Origin: Nitrospiria bacterium | Lineage (GTDB): Bacteria; Nitrospirota; Nitrospiria; DASWJH01 | Direction of reading: 5' to 3' | DNA: 57,375 nt | Assembly: GCA_036397255.1 (NCBI GenBank) | Contig: DASWJH010000094.1 | Location: forward strand, 1 to 57,375 | Shown: positions 8,732 through 20,232 of the stretch, piece after piece | Layout of the letters: each line of letters starts with the position of its first letter | Numbering within the stretch: position 1 is the stretch's first letter | The notes under the pieces: generated by a model | Told to the model about the DNA's origin: nothing | What the model saw: only the letters and a program-made list of their open reading frames with translations | The model's database searches: none | Translations under genes and position numbers: made by a program

Positions 8732-10996
8732 TTATTCTTGGAAGTGACAATCCTTATTGGGACAGGCGAGAGTTACATCCCCTCCTCTTTTTTTCTTCTC
8801 AATCAGAAAAGAACCACCGCATTGAGGACAGGGTTTGGGAATGGGTTTATACCAGCTGGCAAAATTACATTTTGGGTACTGGCTGCATCCAAAAAACATT
8901 CTTCCTTTTTTTGATCGCTTTTCAACCAGCTCACCCTTGCACCCCTCTTGAGGACAAGGGACTCCCAAACTCACCGATTTTGTAAAGCTACATTTTGGGT
9001 AGGTTGAGCAGGCTAAAAACCGGCCAAACCGTCCAATTTTTACTACCAGAGGACTTTGACATGTCTCACAAAACTCTCCGGTTTCCGGTTTCTCGACAAC
9101 ACGAATTTCACCGGAAGTTTCTTCCACAAATTCTTTGGTATTTTTGCAATCCGGGTACCCCGGACACGCTAAAAACCTCCCATTTCTTCCCCACTTGATC
9201 ACCATTTTCCGATTGCATTTATCACAAACAACCTCTGTGGGAATTTCCTCGCGTTTCACATCCCGCATTTCTACTTCCGCTTTCAGGAGGCTTTTTCCAA
9301 AGGGGGCATAAAAATCTCGGACGGCACCCACCCAATCCTTCTCCCCTTCTTCAATCTCATCCAGTTCCTCCTCCATTTTCGCTGTAAATTCTACATTCAG
9401 GACCTCCGGAAAATGTTCAACCAAAAGTCCGTTTACCACAGTTCCTAATTCAGTGGGTTTCAGTCTCCCTTCCAACTTTTCAACATATTTCCTATCCTGG
9501 ATGGTTGAAATGATGGCTGCATAGGTACTGGGACGGCCAATTCCTTTCTCTTCCAATTCACGGATCAGCATGGCTTCGGAAAAACGGGCAGGGGGTTGAG
9601 TAAAATGTTGTTTGGGAACCAATTCCAACAACTGAAGCGTTTCCCCTTCGGTTAAAGAAGGAAGGTTCAGCTCCTCTTCATCCTCTCCGTCTTCCCGTCT
9701 TTTATCCTCAGACATATCCCCTTCTTCCCGTCCCTCCATATAGGCCGAGGTAAAACCAGGAAAACGGGTCACAGAACCGGTAGCCCGGAAAATGGATGGG
9801 CCTGCGGAAATATCAACCCGGGTCATTTCCAATATGGCCGGAGCCATTTGACTGGCAACGAATCGGCTCCAAATTAACTTATATAGATTATATTGATCTT
9901 TGGCCAAAAAACCCTTAACGGTTTCAGGATCACGGGTTACGGTGGTTGGCCGAATGGCTTCGTGGGCTTCCTGGGCGGACTTCCTACTCTTATAAATGTT
10001 AGGATGTGGGGGCAAAAATTCGGAACCAAACCGTTCTTGAATAAAACTCCTTAAAGAGGATAACGCTTCATCCGAAACACGGGTAGAATCGGTCCTCATA
10101 TAGGTAATCAAACCCACCGGGCCTTCGGCCCCCATTTCCACTCCCTCATAAAGCTGTTGAGCCATCATCATGGTTTTTTTGGGGGAAAAGCGAAGTTTCC
10201 GTGAGGCTTCCTGTTGAAGACTACTGGTAATAAACGGGGGAACGGGGTTACGCTTTTTTTCCTTCTTTTCAATTTTTTTAACAACAAAGGGTTGGCCGCG
10301 AAGTTGGGTAATATGTTGTTCTGCGGTTTCACCATTAGAGATTTCAATAGGATTACCATTGATCCTAAAAAGCTTGGCTTCAAAACGAGGGGGCGAGAGA
10401 CCCTCCAGCTTCGCTGTAATTGACCAGTATTCTTCAGAAACAAAAGCCTGAATCGCACATTCTCGCTCACACACCAAACGAACAGCCACGGATTGAACCC
10501 GGCCAGCGCTTAAACCCCGGCGGACTTTTTCCCATAAAATGGGACTGATTTTATAACCCACGATGCGGTCCAACACCCGCCGGGCTTGTTGGGCATTGAC
10601 TTTATTGAGGTTTACCTTCACAGGTGATTCTAAAGCTTTTTTAATTCCCCGTTCGGTAATTTCATTAAACAGAATTCGAAATACCTTTTCCTCCTGCCCA
10701 TTAAGTTCTTCTGCAATATGCCAGGCAATGGCTTCTCCCTCGCGATCTGGATCGGGGGCCAGAAAAATCTTGTCTGCTTTACCCGCGGCTTCTTTGATTT
10801 CATTTAAAAACTTTCCTTTTCCACGGATGATGACATATTCAGGAAGGAAATCCCTTTCTAAATCCACCCCTAATTTTTTGACGGGAAGATCCTTCACATG
10901 TCCCATGGACGCTTTGATCACAAACTTCTTACCTAAATATTTATTGAGGGTTTTTGCTTTCGTTGGTGATTCAACAATAATTAAAGATTTACCCAT
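8732..10996 (-). CDS. topA: DNA topoisomerase I (type IA)
   Basis: Relaxes negative supercoils by single-strand passage. 754 residues: N-terminal Toprim domain with IIVESPTKAKTL (6-17) and PDPDREGEA (81-89), a central gate domain with the catalytic Tyr299 in ITYMRTDSTR, and four C-terminal C4 zinc ribbons starting CDKC, CETC, CPQEGC and CPQC (about 590-750). Four ribbons is within the family range. The start ATG 10996 follows GGGGGGCA closely. Lies 73 bases downstream of dprA. Confidence 0.96.
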   Translation of the reverse strand: MGKSLIIVESPTKAKTLNKYLGKKFVIKASMGHVKDLPVKKLGVDLERDFLPEYVIIRGKGKFLNEIKEAAGKADKIFLAPDPDREGEAIAWHIAEELNGQEEKVFRILFNEITERGIKKALESPVKVNLNKVNAQQARRVLDRIVGYKISPILWEKVRRGLSAGRVQSVAVRLVCERECAIQAFVSEEYWSITAKLEGLSPPRFEAKLFRINGNPIEISNGETAEQHITQLRGQPFVVKKIEKKEKKRNPVPPFITSSLQQEASRKLRFSPKKTMMMAQQLYEGVEMGAEGPVGLITYMRTDSTRVSDEALSSLRSFIQERFGSEFLPPHPNIYKSRKSAQEAHEAIRPTTVTRDPETVKGFLAKDQYNLYKLIWSRFVASQMAPAILEMTRVDISAGPSIFRATGSVTRFPGFTSAYMEGREEGDMSEDKRREDGEDEEELNLPSLTEGETLQLLELVPKQHFTQPPARFSEAMLIRELEEKGIGRPSTYAAIISTIQDRKYVEKLEGRLKPTELGTVVNGLLVEHFPEVLNVEFTAKMEEELDEIEEGEKDWVGAVRDFYAPFGKSLLKAEVEMRDVKREEIPTEVVCDKCNRKMVIKWGRNGRFLACPGYPDCKNTKEFVEETSGEIRVVEKPETGEFCETCQSPLVVKIGRFGRFLACSTYPKCSFTKSVSLGVPCPQEGCKGELVEKRSKKGRMFFGCSQYPKCNFASWYKPIPKPCPQCGGSFLIEKKKRGGDVTLACPNKDCHFQE

Positions 10997-11069
10997 TGCC
11001 CCCCCATTTTAATAAAAACCTTTGCCATATGAAAACGACTATGATTGATTCTACCACAAAATATTTTTT

Positions 11070-12194
11070 TTAAATGGATCGGGTATAAAACTGCCCGGCC
11101 ATTTGTTGAATGGCACCTTTTAATTCCATACTCAGAAGAAGGCTGGAAACCTTTTGAGATGGAAAATGACTTTTTGAAGACAACTCATCTATATGTACAG
11201 GATCTACTCCCACCAAATCAAATAAAATACTCTCATCCACCGGTAAATCCTCCTGTTTAAAGTGGGATTTGATTGACTTTAGGGTGGATTTTCCAAAATG
11301 TTGTTTGGCCACTTTCCGGAACTGAGGAACAATTTCTTCCAAAATATCATCCATTCCCTGTACCAGCTTTGCACCACTTTTGATAAGATGATTGGTCCCT
11401 TCACTGGTTTTTACCCCAAGGTTCCCCGGAATGGCAAAAACCTCTCGTCCTTGCTCCAAGGACAATCGGGCGGTAATTAATGACCCGCTTTCAGCGGTCG
11501 CCTCAATCACCAGGGTCCCTAAAGAAACGCCACTGATAATACGATTTCGCTGCGGGAAGTTTTTAGCATCCGGTTCGGTTTCCAGGGAATATTCGGATAA
11601 AACCCCTCCTTGGTCCATGATTTTGGTCATCAGGTCCCGGTGTTCCGGAGGATAAACCCGGTTAACTCCACATCCTAAGACCGCCAAGGTCTCTCCCCCG
11701 GCGTGGAGAGCGGCCCGGTGTGCAAAACCGTCGATCCCTCTTGCCATCCCGCTGACCACTAAAAAACCTTCTTCTGTTAAGCACCGGCTAAAACGGTCGG
11801 TTGTGGAACGTCCATAGGCAGTGGCCCTTCGAGAACCCACAATGGCAATGGCCGGTTTTTCGGAATGAAGTTTTCCCCGTACATATAATAGGGAAGGGGG
11901 ATCATGAATTTCCCGAAGTAACGACGGATATTCTGAATCTGTAAGACTTACCAACCCTATTCCTAACCGGTTGACTTCATCAACCTCCCGCTTAACGGTG
12001 TCCGTTACCCCACAGGAAAGAATGGCTCCAGCCAGCGATTCTCCAATCCCCTCCAAATCCATTAAATTTCTTATATCTGCACCCAATACTCCTTTAGGGG
12101 ACCCAAAAACTTCTATTAATCTTTTGATTAATACCGGGCCAAGTCCTTGAACTGATTTTAGGGAAAGCCACATTTCCGTTTCATTTTGATTCAT
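11070..12194 (-). CDS. dprA: DNA-processing protein DprA
   Basis: Binds single-stranded DNA and loads RecA in natural transformation, and is also kept in many bacteria with no known competence. 374 residues: N-terminal HhH/SAM-like region (LEGIGESLAGAI), Rossmann-like core with VGSRRATAYG, SGMARGIDGFAHRAAL and LGCGVNRVYPPEH, and a C-terminal winged-helix domain about 310-370. First gene of the dprA-topA-trmFO-xerC-hslVU run, with a clear promoter upstream. Confidence 0.93.
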   Translation of the reverse strand: MNQNETEMWLSLKSVQGLGPVLIKRLIEVFGSPKGVLGADIRNLMDLEGIGESLAGAILSCGVTDTVKREVDEVNRLGIGLVSLTDSEYPSLLREIHDPPSLLYVRGKLHSEKPAIAIVGSRRATAYGRSTTDRFSRCLTEEGFLVVSGMARGIDGFAHRAALHAGGETLAVLGCGVNRVYPPEHRDLMTKIMDQGGVLSEYSLETEPDAKNFPQRNRIISGVSLGTLVIEATAESGSLITARLSLEQGREVFAIPGNLGVKTSEGTNHLIKSGAKLVQGMDDILEEIVPQFRKVAKQHFGKSTLKSIKSHFKQEDLPVDESILFDLVGVDPVHIDELSSKSHFPSQKVSSLLLSMELKGAIQQMAGQFYTRSI

Positions 12195-12252
12195 AATGGA
12201 TTTGAATTTAACCCAACAAAAAATATCTTGGAGCGTCTTAAATTAAAATGAC

Positions 12253-12280
12253 ATTATACAACAGTACTCCGGCCAGTCAA
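12253..12280 (-). promoter_or_regulatory. Sigma-70 type promoter of the dprA operon
   Basis: On the minus strand TTGACT (12280-12275) and a perfect TATAAT (12258-12253) are separated by 16 bases. The expected start is about 50 bases upstream of the dprA ATG. It probably drives dprA through argB. Confidence 0.65.
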
Positions 12281-12423
12281 GGAATCCTCAAAAATCTTTT
12301 TCTGGATGGGATCTTTTTGAATATAAAAAGAATAAAGAAAAGAGGGACTGATGAAATCGTACCACCGGGATTACCCAAAGAGAACGGAGGGAGAAGTAAG
12401 AGGTTTATCAAATTTTTTTTTAC

Positions 12424-12486
12424 CGGGTATCGTTTTAAATTAAACCTTTTTAAAAAAGAGGTGAACTTTTTTAAAAAGGTTACCCG
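12424..12486. terminator. Long AT-rich inverted repeat after rng
   Basis: A perfect 16-bp inverted repeat (12443-12458 with 12466-12481, arms AACCTTTTTAAAAAAG) has a 7-base loop and an outer CGGGTA/TACCCG stem (12424-12429, 12481-12486). It lies about 70 bases past the rng stop. The lack of a tidy GC stem plus T run means termination is an inference. The rest of the 12195-12551 gap holds only the dprA promoter. Confidence 0.45.
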
Positions 12487-12551
12487 TCATGGAACCACGA
12501 GAAGGAAGGAGCCCTGGCTCTCTCTGGGATCCTTTCATTTGTTCCTTCCAA

Positions 12552-14084
12552 CTAATGGGTACTCAGGTCATACTGTTCCAAATGAAGGTTGGAGTCGGCC
12601 TTAATAAAAATTTTTCGATTAAATTCCCTTTCCAAGTCTTCAATTCCCTCTCGTTCTTCCTCGTACAATAGATTGGCCACTGTTGGATGGACCCCAAGAA
12701 TAATTTTCTTATCATGTTGAGACGGCCCAATTCTCCGTATTTCTCTAAAAATTTCATAACAAACAGTCATCGGAGATTTGGTATATCCTTTCCCGTCACA
12801 GTAAGGGCAAGGCCCACACAGAATCCTCAGCAGGTTCTCCCGAATCCGTTCACGAGACATCTGGATTAGGCCCAAATCCGAAATCCTTAAAATATTGGTG
12901 CGGGCTTTGTCTCGAGAGACCGCCTCTTGGAAGGCATGAAATACCTTATCCCGATTCCGTTCTTTTTCCATATCAATGAAATCGATAATTATAATCCCTC
13001 CTATGTTTCGAAGACGAAGCTGATAGGCAATTTCTTTTACCGAGTCTAAATTCGTTTTTAGGATGGTCTCTTCCAGATCCCTTTTTCCCACATACCGCCC
13101 AGTATTCACATCAATCACGGTCAAGGCCTCGGTATGATCAATTATTATGTACCCACCTGACTTTAACCAAACCTTTCTTCCCAACCCCCGAGATATCTCA
13201 ATTTCAACTTCAAAGGCATCAAAAATTTGTTCTTCTTTTTCATAAAGCTCAACCCGCTCACTTAAACTGGGAATATACATATTCACAAAATCTTTTATTC
13301 TCTCGTACTCCACTTTTGAGTCAATTACCAGCCGGTCCACATCTCGGGTAAAAAGGTCTCGAACCGTCCGGAAAACCAAATCTAAATCGGTGTGGAGAAG
13401 TACCGGGGCACCTAACCTTTCTCTTTTTTTGTTTATATTGTGCCATAAAACATCCAGAAACTCTTTATCGGAAACAAATTCTTCCTCACTGACGCCATCA
13501 CTCACCGTCCGAATGATATAACCGGTTCCCCCTTTCCGCATTTTCATAATCATGTCCCTTAAACGGGAGCGCTCTTCCTCTTTATTAATGCGCCTGGAAA
13601 TTCCGACATGATTGACGGTTGGCATAAAAACCAGGTATCGCCCGGGTAAGGATACATACATCGTAACCCGTGGTCCTTTGGTTCCCATGGGTTCTTTGGT
13701 CACCTGAACCAATATTTCCTGTCCTTCTTTCAGGAGTTCCTCAATGGGTTTCCCTCCGGATTTTTTGACTTTGGTCACAATCCCATTAAATTCAACATTG
13801 TCATCTTCTCTGTATTCCTCACCTTCCCCTTCTGTGACCCGTAAGGTTTCTTCTTTTTGAAAAACCACATCCGCCACATATAAAAAAGCGGATTTTTCAG
13901 TGCCAATATCCACAAACGCCGCCTGCATGCCGGGCAGCACTTTCATAATCTTCCCTTTATATACATTTCCTACAATGCCGCGTTCTTTTTTTCGATCAAT
14001 ATAAAGTTCTGTAACCACACGGTTTTCCAAAAAGGCAACGCGGGTTTCCTCTTGCATTGCATTAATAATAATTTCTTTAGCCAT
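12552..14084 (-). CDS. rng: Ribonuclease E/G family protein (RNase G type)
   Basis: Endoribonuclease for rRNA maturation and mRNA decay. 510 residues: S1 RNA-binding domain about 35-130 (GNVYKGKIMKVLPGMQAAFVD), RNase H-like and DNase I-like catalytic parts with the metal-binding aspartates in TVIDVNTGRYVG and IIIIDFIDM, and a zinc-link CxxC in CGPCPYCDGKGY. There is no long disordered scaffold, so RNase G rather than RNase E architecture. It follows the rod-shape genes after 128 bases, as in many Gram-negatives. Confidence 0.9.
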   Translation of the reverse strand: MAKEIIINAMQEETRVAFLENRVVTELYIDRKKERGIVGNVYKGKIMKVLPGMQAAFVDIGTEKSAFLYVADVVFQKEETLRVTEGEGEEYREDDNVEFNGIVTKVKKSGGKPIEELLKEGQEILVQVTKEPMGTKGPRVTMYVSLPGRYLVFMPTVNHVGISRRINKEEERSRLRDMIMKMRKGGTGYIIRTVSDGVSEEEFVSDKEFLDVLWHNINKKRERLGAPVLLHTDLDLVFRTVRDLFTRDVDRLVIDSKVEYERIKDFVNMYIPSLSERVELYEKEEQIFDAFEVEIEISRGLGRKVWLKSGGYIIIDHTEALTVIDVNTGRYVGKRDLEETILKTNLDSVKEIAYQLRLRNIGGIIIIDFIDMEKERNRDKVFHAFQEAVSRDKARTNILRISDLGLIQMSRERIRENLLRILCGPCPYCDGKGYTKSPMTVCYEIFREIRRIGPSQHDKKIILGVHPTVANLLYEEEREGIEDLEREFNRKIFIKADSNLHLEQYDLSTH

Positions 14085-14212
14085 TTTCTATACTCCTCTG
14101 AACAAAGCGGATTTTGGACCAACATTTTTTTAAAAAATGTGAACAAAATTTCTCTATCCTTTTTTGGTCAAAATACCGGCTTGTTCCTATTGAGATTGAC
14201 ACATTGAGATTT

Positions 14213-15328
14213 TTAATAAAAAAGTTGAAAACGTCTAATTTTTACACTTTGTAAAATTCCGAGGGCAGCCAACATGGTCACCATAGACGTCCCACCGTAG
14301 CTCATTAAGGGGAGGGGAACACCCACAACGGGCATCACTCCCAAGGTCATACCGATGTTGATCATAAAATAAAAGGACAACATCCCGACGACTCCATAAG
14401 ACAGTAAAACTCCCAAACTATCTTTTGCTTTAGCTGCGATTTCTATTCCCATCACAATTAAAACAAAATAAAGACTAAACAATAAAAAAACACCAATAAA
14501 ACCCCATTCCTCTGCAAAAACAGAAAAAATAAAATCCGTATGGCCTTCCGGAAGAAATTTAAGTTGGCTCTGGGTGCCTGATAAATAGCCCTTTCCCAAA
14601 ATACCACCGGACCCAATGGCAATCTTAGATTGAATAATATGATACCCCGCCCCCATGGGGTCCGCCGAGGGATCAATAAACGTTAGGAGGCGTTCTCTTT
14701 GGTATTCTTTTAGGAAAGACCAAAAGAAGTGCCATAAAAAAGGAAGTGACATAAAAAACAAAATGGAACCAAAAACCAAGTTTTTAGACCGAAATCCCAC
14801 TAAGCCCACCAATAATAAAAAAATAAAGGTTACCGTTAAGGCCGTCCCAAGATCAGGCTGCCTTAAAATGAGGACTGTCGGAATAGCCAAAAGAACACCC
14901 GGAAAAAATAATTGTGAAAATCTCAACCCTCCGGTTTGTTTGTTTTCAGAAAAATATTTGGCCATCACCAAAAGCATGGTTAATTTTGCAAACTCGGAGG
15001 GTTGAAAAGAAAAAGGACCCAGGGAAAGCCAACGTTGAGCCCCTTGACCTACCCGGCCAACAAATAAGACCATTATCAATAATAAAAGCGTAATCCCATA
15101 AAACCCAAAGGCATACCGAACCAGCATATGGTAGTCTAAAAATGAAACACTGAAATAAATCCCTAATCCTAAAATGACCCAATAGATTTGCTTCACAAAA
15201 ACGGTGCTGCGGGAAACATCGGAGTGCCGGGTTACACTATATAAGGTCAGCAGACCAATTCCCAGAATTCCGAGAATCACCCCTAAAAGTCGCCAATCAA
15301 AGTTGGTGATTAACCGTCGATCGATCAT
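14213..15328 (-). CDS. rodA: Rod-shape peptidoglycan glycosyltransferase RodA
   Basis: SEDS-family lipid II polymerase working with PBP2 in lateral wall growth. 371 residues with about ten membrane helices; SEDS signatures include GQGAQRWLSLGPFSFQPSE and the C-terminal PVVGVPLPLMSYGGTS. The start overlaps the end of mrdA by 32 bases, which supports coupled expression of this enzyme pair and favours RodA over FtsW. Confidence 0.94.
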   Translation of the reverse strand: MIDRRLITNFDWRLLGVILGILGIGLLTLYSVTRHSDVSRSTVFVKQIYWVILGLGIYFSVSFLDYHMLVRYAFGFYGITLLLLIMVLFVGRVGQGAQRWLSLGPFSFQPSEFAKLTMLLVMAKYFSENKQTGGLRFSQLFFPGVLLAIPTVLILRQPDLGTALTVTFIFLLLVGLVGFRSKNLVFGSILFFMSLPFLWHFFWSFLKEYQRERLLTFIDPSADPMGAGYHIIQSKIAIGSGGILGKGYLSGTQSQLKFLPEGHTDFIFSVFAEEWGFIGVFLLFSLYFVLIVMGIEIAAKAKDSLGVLLSYGVVGMLSFYFMINIGMTLGVMPVVGVPLPLMSYGGTSMVTMLAALGILQSVKIRRFQLFY

Positions 15329-17138
15329 AAGCTAAATAAGTCTCAATAATTTCTTTTGCAATGGGCGCAGCAACCGAGCCCCCATGGCCCGAATTTTCAA
15401 CCAAAACCACCACCGCTATCTTAGGGTCAGAAGCCGGGGCAAAAGCCCCAAACCAGGCATGGTCCAAAAACTCCTTTGGTATCGGTTCCGTTGGTGCTCT
15501 TGGGCGTGTTCCGATGACTTGTGCTGTCCCAGTTTTCCCGGCAATTTCAACAATAGAGGATCTGGAGGAACGGGCCGTCCCTTCAGGATCGGACACCACC
15601 CCTTTTAGGGCCTCCCTCAAAACAGCAAAGGTTCTGGGATTTAAATCAACACGCCGTGAAGGCATAGGCAAAGGCTCTTCCACCTGGCGGGTCTGCTTTT
15701 CCAATACACCTTTAAAAATTTTGGGTTGAAAAAGGGTCCCACCGTTTGCCACCACACTGATCATATTCACCAACTGTAAGGGAGTTACGGACACATAACC
15801 CTGACCGATGGCAACGGATAACGTTTCTCCGGGATACCAGGGTTCCCCGCGAACTCTTTTTTTCCACTCAATCGTGGGAATTAACCCTTTTTTCTCCGAT
15901 TCCAATTCAATGCCCGTGGGTTCCCCCAACCCAAAAAGTCGCGAATATTTTGCAATCATATCGACCCCAAGCTGATATCCCACATTATAAAAAAACACAT
16001 CGCAGGATTGGACAATGGCTTGATGTAAATTCATGGGTCCATGGCCCCCCCTTTTCCAGTCCCTGAACACCCTTCCCCCAAATGGCATATACCCTTTGCA
16101 ATCCACCTGAAAACCGGAATCAAACTGTTTGCTTTCCAACATGGCACTGGAAACCACGATTTTAAAGACCGAACCTGGGGGATATTGGCCTTGAATCACC
16201 CGGTTATTAAGAGGCCGTTGTGGATCGGTTGAAATGATCTCCCAAACCTCTGGTCGGATTCCCGCTGAAAGAAGGTTGGGATCAAAAGGGGGATGACTCA
16301 CCATTGAAAGAATTTCCCCATTTCTTGGGTCCATCGCCACAATCGCACCAGATCTTCCCCCAAGAATTTTCTCCGCTTTTTGCTGCAATTCTAAATCCAC
16401 CGTAAGGTATATATCTTGCCCGGAATGAGGAGCACTCACACGAACCACTTGTTGCTCGTGTCCAAGGGCATTAACTTCGATCACCTTTTTCCCTCTTTTT
16501 CCCCGAATGAGGGAATCAAAGGTTTTCTCAACACCGTATTGTCCAACCACCGTACCTGGCAATAAACCTTTAAAGGTTTCCTCTCCCAACTGGTTACTGG
16601 AAACCTCACTAACATAACCCAGCAGATGGGCCGCCAGGGTTCCATAAAGGTAATGGCGCCTGGGCTCAACATGGATCTCCACTCCGGGAAGACCCAACTG
16701 ATGCCCTTCAATAATGGACACTTCTCTTAAACTAAGTCCTTTCCTCAGGGTCACTGGCATATAGGGTAAATGCCCGGAAGGTTCTAAAGCTTTTTCATTG
16801 AATTCCTCTATACTAAGCCCAATGAGTTGATTTAACCGTTTTCCAATGGCATGGGTGTCTTCTACGTCCTCCAAAACTAAATTCAAATTAAAGCTAGCCA
16901 CATTGTTCGCCAGGAGGTTTCCATTGCGGTCAAAAATAAGGCCACGAGGAGGTTTCAGAACCACCACACGCATACGATTGTTTTCTGATAATTCAGAAAA
17001 ATGTTCTCCTTGAATAACCTGCAGGTACCAACTCCGCAACAGCAAGGCTAATAAAAGAATCGTGATGAGAAAAAGGTAGGGAGGCCCTTTTCGCTGAAAT
17101 TCTCGTACCTCATCTTGAACAGACTGAGGGCCTTTCAT
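15297..17138 (-). CDS. mrdA: Penicillin-binding protein 2 (peptidoglycan transpeptidase)
   Basis: Class B PBP cross-linking wall peptides during elongation. 613 residues: one N-terminal membrane helix about 20-37, a pedestal/dimerisation domain to about 235, and a transpeptidase domain with the active-site SxxK at Ser323-Lys326 (GSVFK), SCD near 381 and KTGTAQ near 540. The start overlaps mreD by 4 bases (ATGA), and its end overlaps rodA. Confidence 0.95.
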   Translation of the reverse strand: MKGPQSVQDEVREFQRKGPPYLFLITILLLALLLRSWYLQVIQGEHFSELSENNRMRVVVLKPPRGLIFDRNGNLLANNVASFNLNLVLEDVEDTHAIGKRLNQLIGLSIEEFNEKALEPSGHLPYMPVTLRKGLSLREVSIIEGHQLGLPGVEIHVEPRRHYLYGTLAAHLLGYVSEVSSNQLGEETFKGLLPGTVVGQYGVEKTFDSLIRGKRGKKVIEVNALGHEQQVVRVSAPHSGQDIYLTVDLELQQKAEKILGGRSGAIVAMDPRNGEILSMVSHPPFDPNLLSAGIRPEVWEIISTDPQRPLNNRVIQGQYPPGSVFKIVVSSAMLESKQFDSGFQVDCKGYMPFGGRVFRDWKRGGHGPMNLHQAIVQSCDVFFYNVGYQLGVDMIAKYSRLFGLGEPTGIELESEKKGLIPTIEWKKRVRGEPWYPGETLSVAIGQGYVSVTPLQLVNMISVVANGGTLFQPKIFKGVLEKQTRQVEEPLPMPSRRVDLNPRTFAVLREALKGVVSDPEGTARSSRSSIVEIAGKTGTAQVIGTRPRAPTEPIPKEFLDHAWFGAFAPASDPKIAVVVLVENSGHGGSVAAPIAKEIIETYLAYDRSTVNHQL

Positions 17139-17641
17139 ATTCCTTTTTCCCGCAGAGAATAGGCTTGAATTTGAGGGATGGCAAAAATTAAATTGATCAT
17201 CAATCCACCTAAAACACAGTCATAAAGAGCCTGTGGAAGAATAATCTGAAAAAAAACTTCACGAAAGATCACAGATTCTCCACCTATAAGGAGAAACCAG
17301 TATATCAAAATCCCCTGGATTATGGAAAAAAAGAACAACATCCCAAAATGAAACAAGGCTTTCGTTTCTAAAAGCGCACGGCCTAAAAAACCTGCGGTAA
17401 ATCCTAATAAACCTTTAATAAAAATATTCATTCCAAATTTCCCTGGAGAAAACGAATCAAAAATGATCCCACATAAAACCCCCATCAAACCGCCTTTCCA
17501 TTCACCATGTAAAAAACCAATCAAATAAACGAACCAAAGGGAAAGATCGGGTTTAATGCCATAGATGGAAACCCATTCCAGAAGGATCGACTGGACAGGA
17601 ATCAACAATAATAAAACCCCACCATAAAAAACAAATCTCAA
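17135..17641 (-). CDS. mreD: Rod-shape-determining membrane protein MreD
   Basis: 168 residues, very hydrophobic, with about five membrane helices; little conserved sequence is expected in this family. The call rests on length, topology, the FSPGKFGMN segment and the position between mreC and mrdA, with 4-base overlaps on both sides. Confidence 0.88.
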   Translation of the reverse strand: MRFVFYGGVLLLLIPVQSILLEWVSIYGIKPDLSLWFVYLIGFLHGEWKGGLMGVLCGIIFDSFSPGKFGMNIFIKGLLGFTAGFLGRALLETKALFHFGMLFFFSIIQGILIYWFLLIGGESVIFREVFFQIILPQALYDCVLGGLMINLIFAIPQIQAYSLREKGI

Positions 17642-18492
17642 AAGAGTTTATCCTTAATGAGTTCTTTTGGATCAGGGGAGGGAAGAGAGGTAATGATTAA
17701 AACCTCTTCTAGCTTGGAAAAATCCACAGCGGGTCTGATTTGAAGTTTCTTAAAAAGGTCTGTTTCCTCTTTCACAACATTCACTACGGTTCCAATCAAA
17801 AGACCTTTTGGGAAAAAACCCGCCAACCCAGATGTCATAATTCGGGCTCCAACCCCCACCTCTGCGGTCAACGGTAAATATTTCATGAAAATTTTGTCCC
17901 GATCATTTCCTTGGACCATTCCTTCATCGCGGGTCCGTTCCACAAGGGCAGCAATGGCACTGTTTCGGTCCACCATTAATAAAACCTGGGCCATTTTGGG
18001 TTTTACCTTGATCACTCTTCCCACTACACCCAGGGGGGTCATCACCCCCATATCCTCATGAACCCCATCCGCCGAACCTTTGTTAATGATCAGGGTTTGA
18101 TACCAATTGCCTGGATCCCTTCCAATCACACGCGCTGCGGACAAGCCCAAGGGACTTTCCTGGATAAAACCCAGGAGTTCGTTTACTCGCTGGTTAGTGA
18201 ATTGAATATCTTGGAGTCGTCCCGTCTCTGCTTTTAAGCGCTCAATTTCCATTCGAAGACGTTGGTTTTCCTCTTTAACCCCAGTTAAATCAACATAGCC
18301 TTCCCAAAACGATCCCACCCCATGGATCAAGGATGAAAACACAATTTCAATTCCAGATATGACCGCCACCAAAGGTTTTTCCACAAAAGATAAAGAAACA
18401 TCTCGCAGCTTGGTGGAAAGTAATAATATAGATAGGAGAAAAAACAGAAAAAGAAGAAGGAAACGCCTATTCCCTAAAAGGAAACGAAACAT
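17638..18492 (-). CDS. mreC: Rod-shape-determining protein MreC
   Basis: Periplasmic scaffold linking MreB filaments to PBP2. 284 residues: membrane helix about 9-27, coiled coil about 73-100 (EENQRLRMEIERLKAET), and the two beta-barrel domains with RVIGRDPGNWYQTLIINKGS and the GVVGRV and LLMVDRNSAI segments. It follows mreB after 165 bases and is coupled to mreD. Confidence 0.94.
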   Translation of the reverse strand: MFRFLLGNRRFLLLFLFFLLSILLLSTKLRDVSLSFVEKPLVAVISGIEIVFSSLIHGVGSFWEGYVDLTGVKEENQRLRMEIERLKAETGRLQDIQFTNQRVNELLGFIQESPLGLSAARVIGRDPGNWYQTLIINKGSADGVHEDMGVMTPLGVVGRVIKVKPKMAQVLLMVDRNSAIAALVERTRDEGMVQGNDRDKIFMKYLPLTAEVGVGARIMTSGLAGFFPKGLLIGTVVNVVKEETDLFKKLQIRPAVDFSKLEEVLIITSLPSPDPKELIKDKLF

Positions 18493-18657
18493 CCGGAAAT
18501 TATCTCATTGAACCCCAGACTCAAAAGAACGGGGTCTAAAAAGGTTGTCCCATGGAAAAATTTTCAAAACCGGTTTCAAAGAAAGCAAGCTGAGGGAAAA
18601 TTTGGAAAACCTGAAGGAAAAGGTCTTAGACCCATCTCTCTCTGCCTAGAAGTTGAA

Positions 18658-20151
<1,494 letters not shown>

Positions 20152-20204
20152 GACTCCCAGCTTTCATCCCTTCATAAAAAATGCTAATATTCTCAATTAG
20201 TTTA

Positions 20205-20232
20205 ATTATAGCAGATCCCTTCCCCTTTTCAA
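20205..20232 (-). promoter_or_regulatory. Sigma-70 type promoter of the RDD-mreBCD operon
   Basis: Minus strand TTGAAA (20232-20227) and a perfect TATAAT (20210-20205) with a 16-base spacer. The predicted start is about 45 bases before the RDD ATG at 20151. It likely drives the RDD gene, mreBCD, mrdA and rodA. Confidence 0.65.

Noticed and set aside
12248-12604. 118-codon plus-strand frame in the dprA-rng gap
   Set aside because: It overlaps the rng 3' end, spans the AT-rich inverted repeat and the dprA promoter, and has no recognisable domain or good ribosome site.
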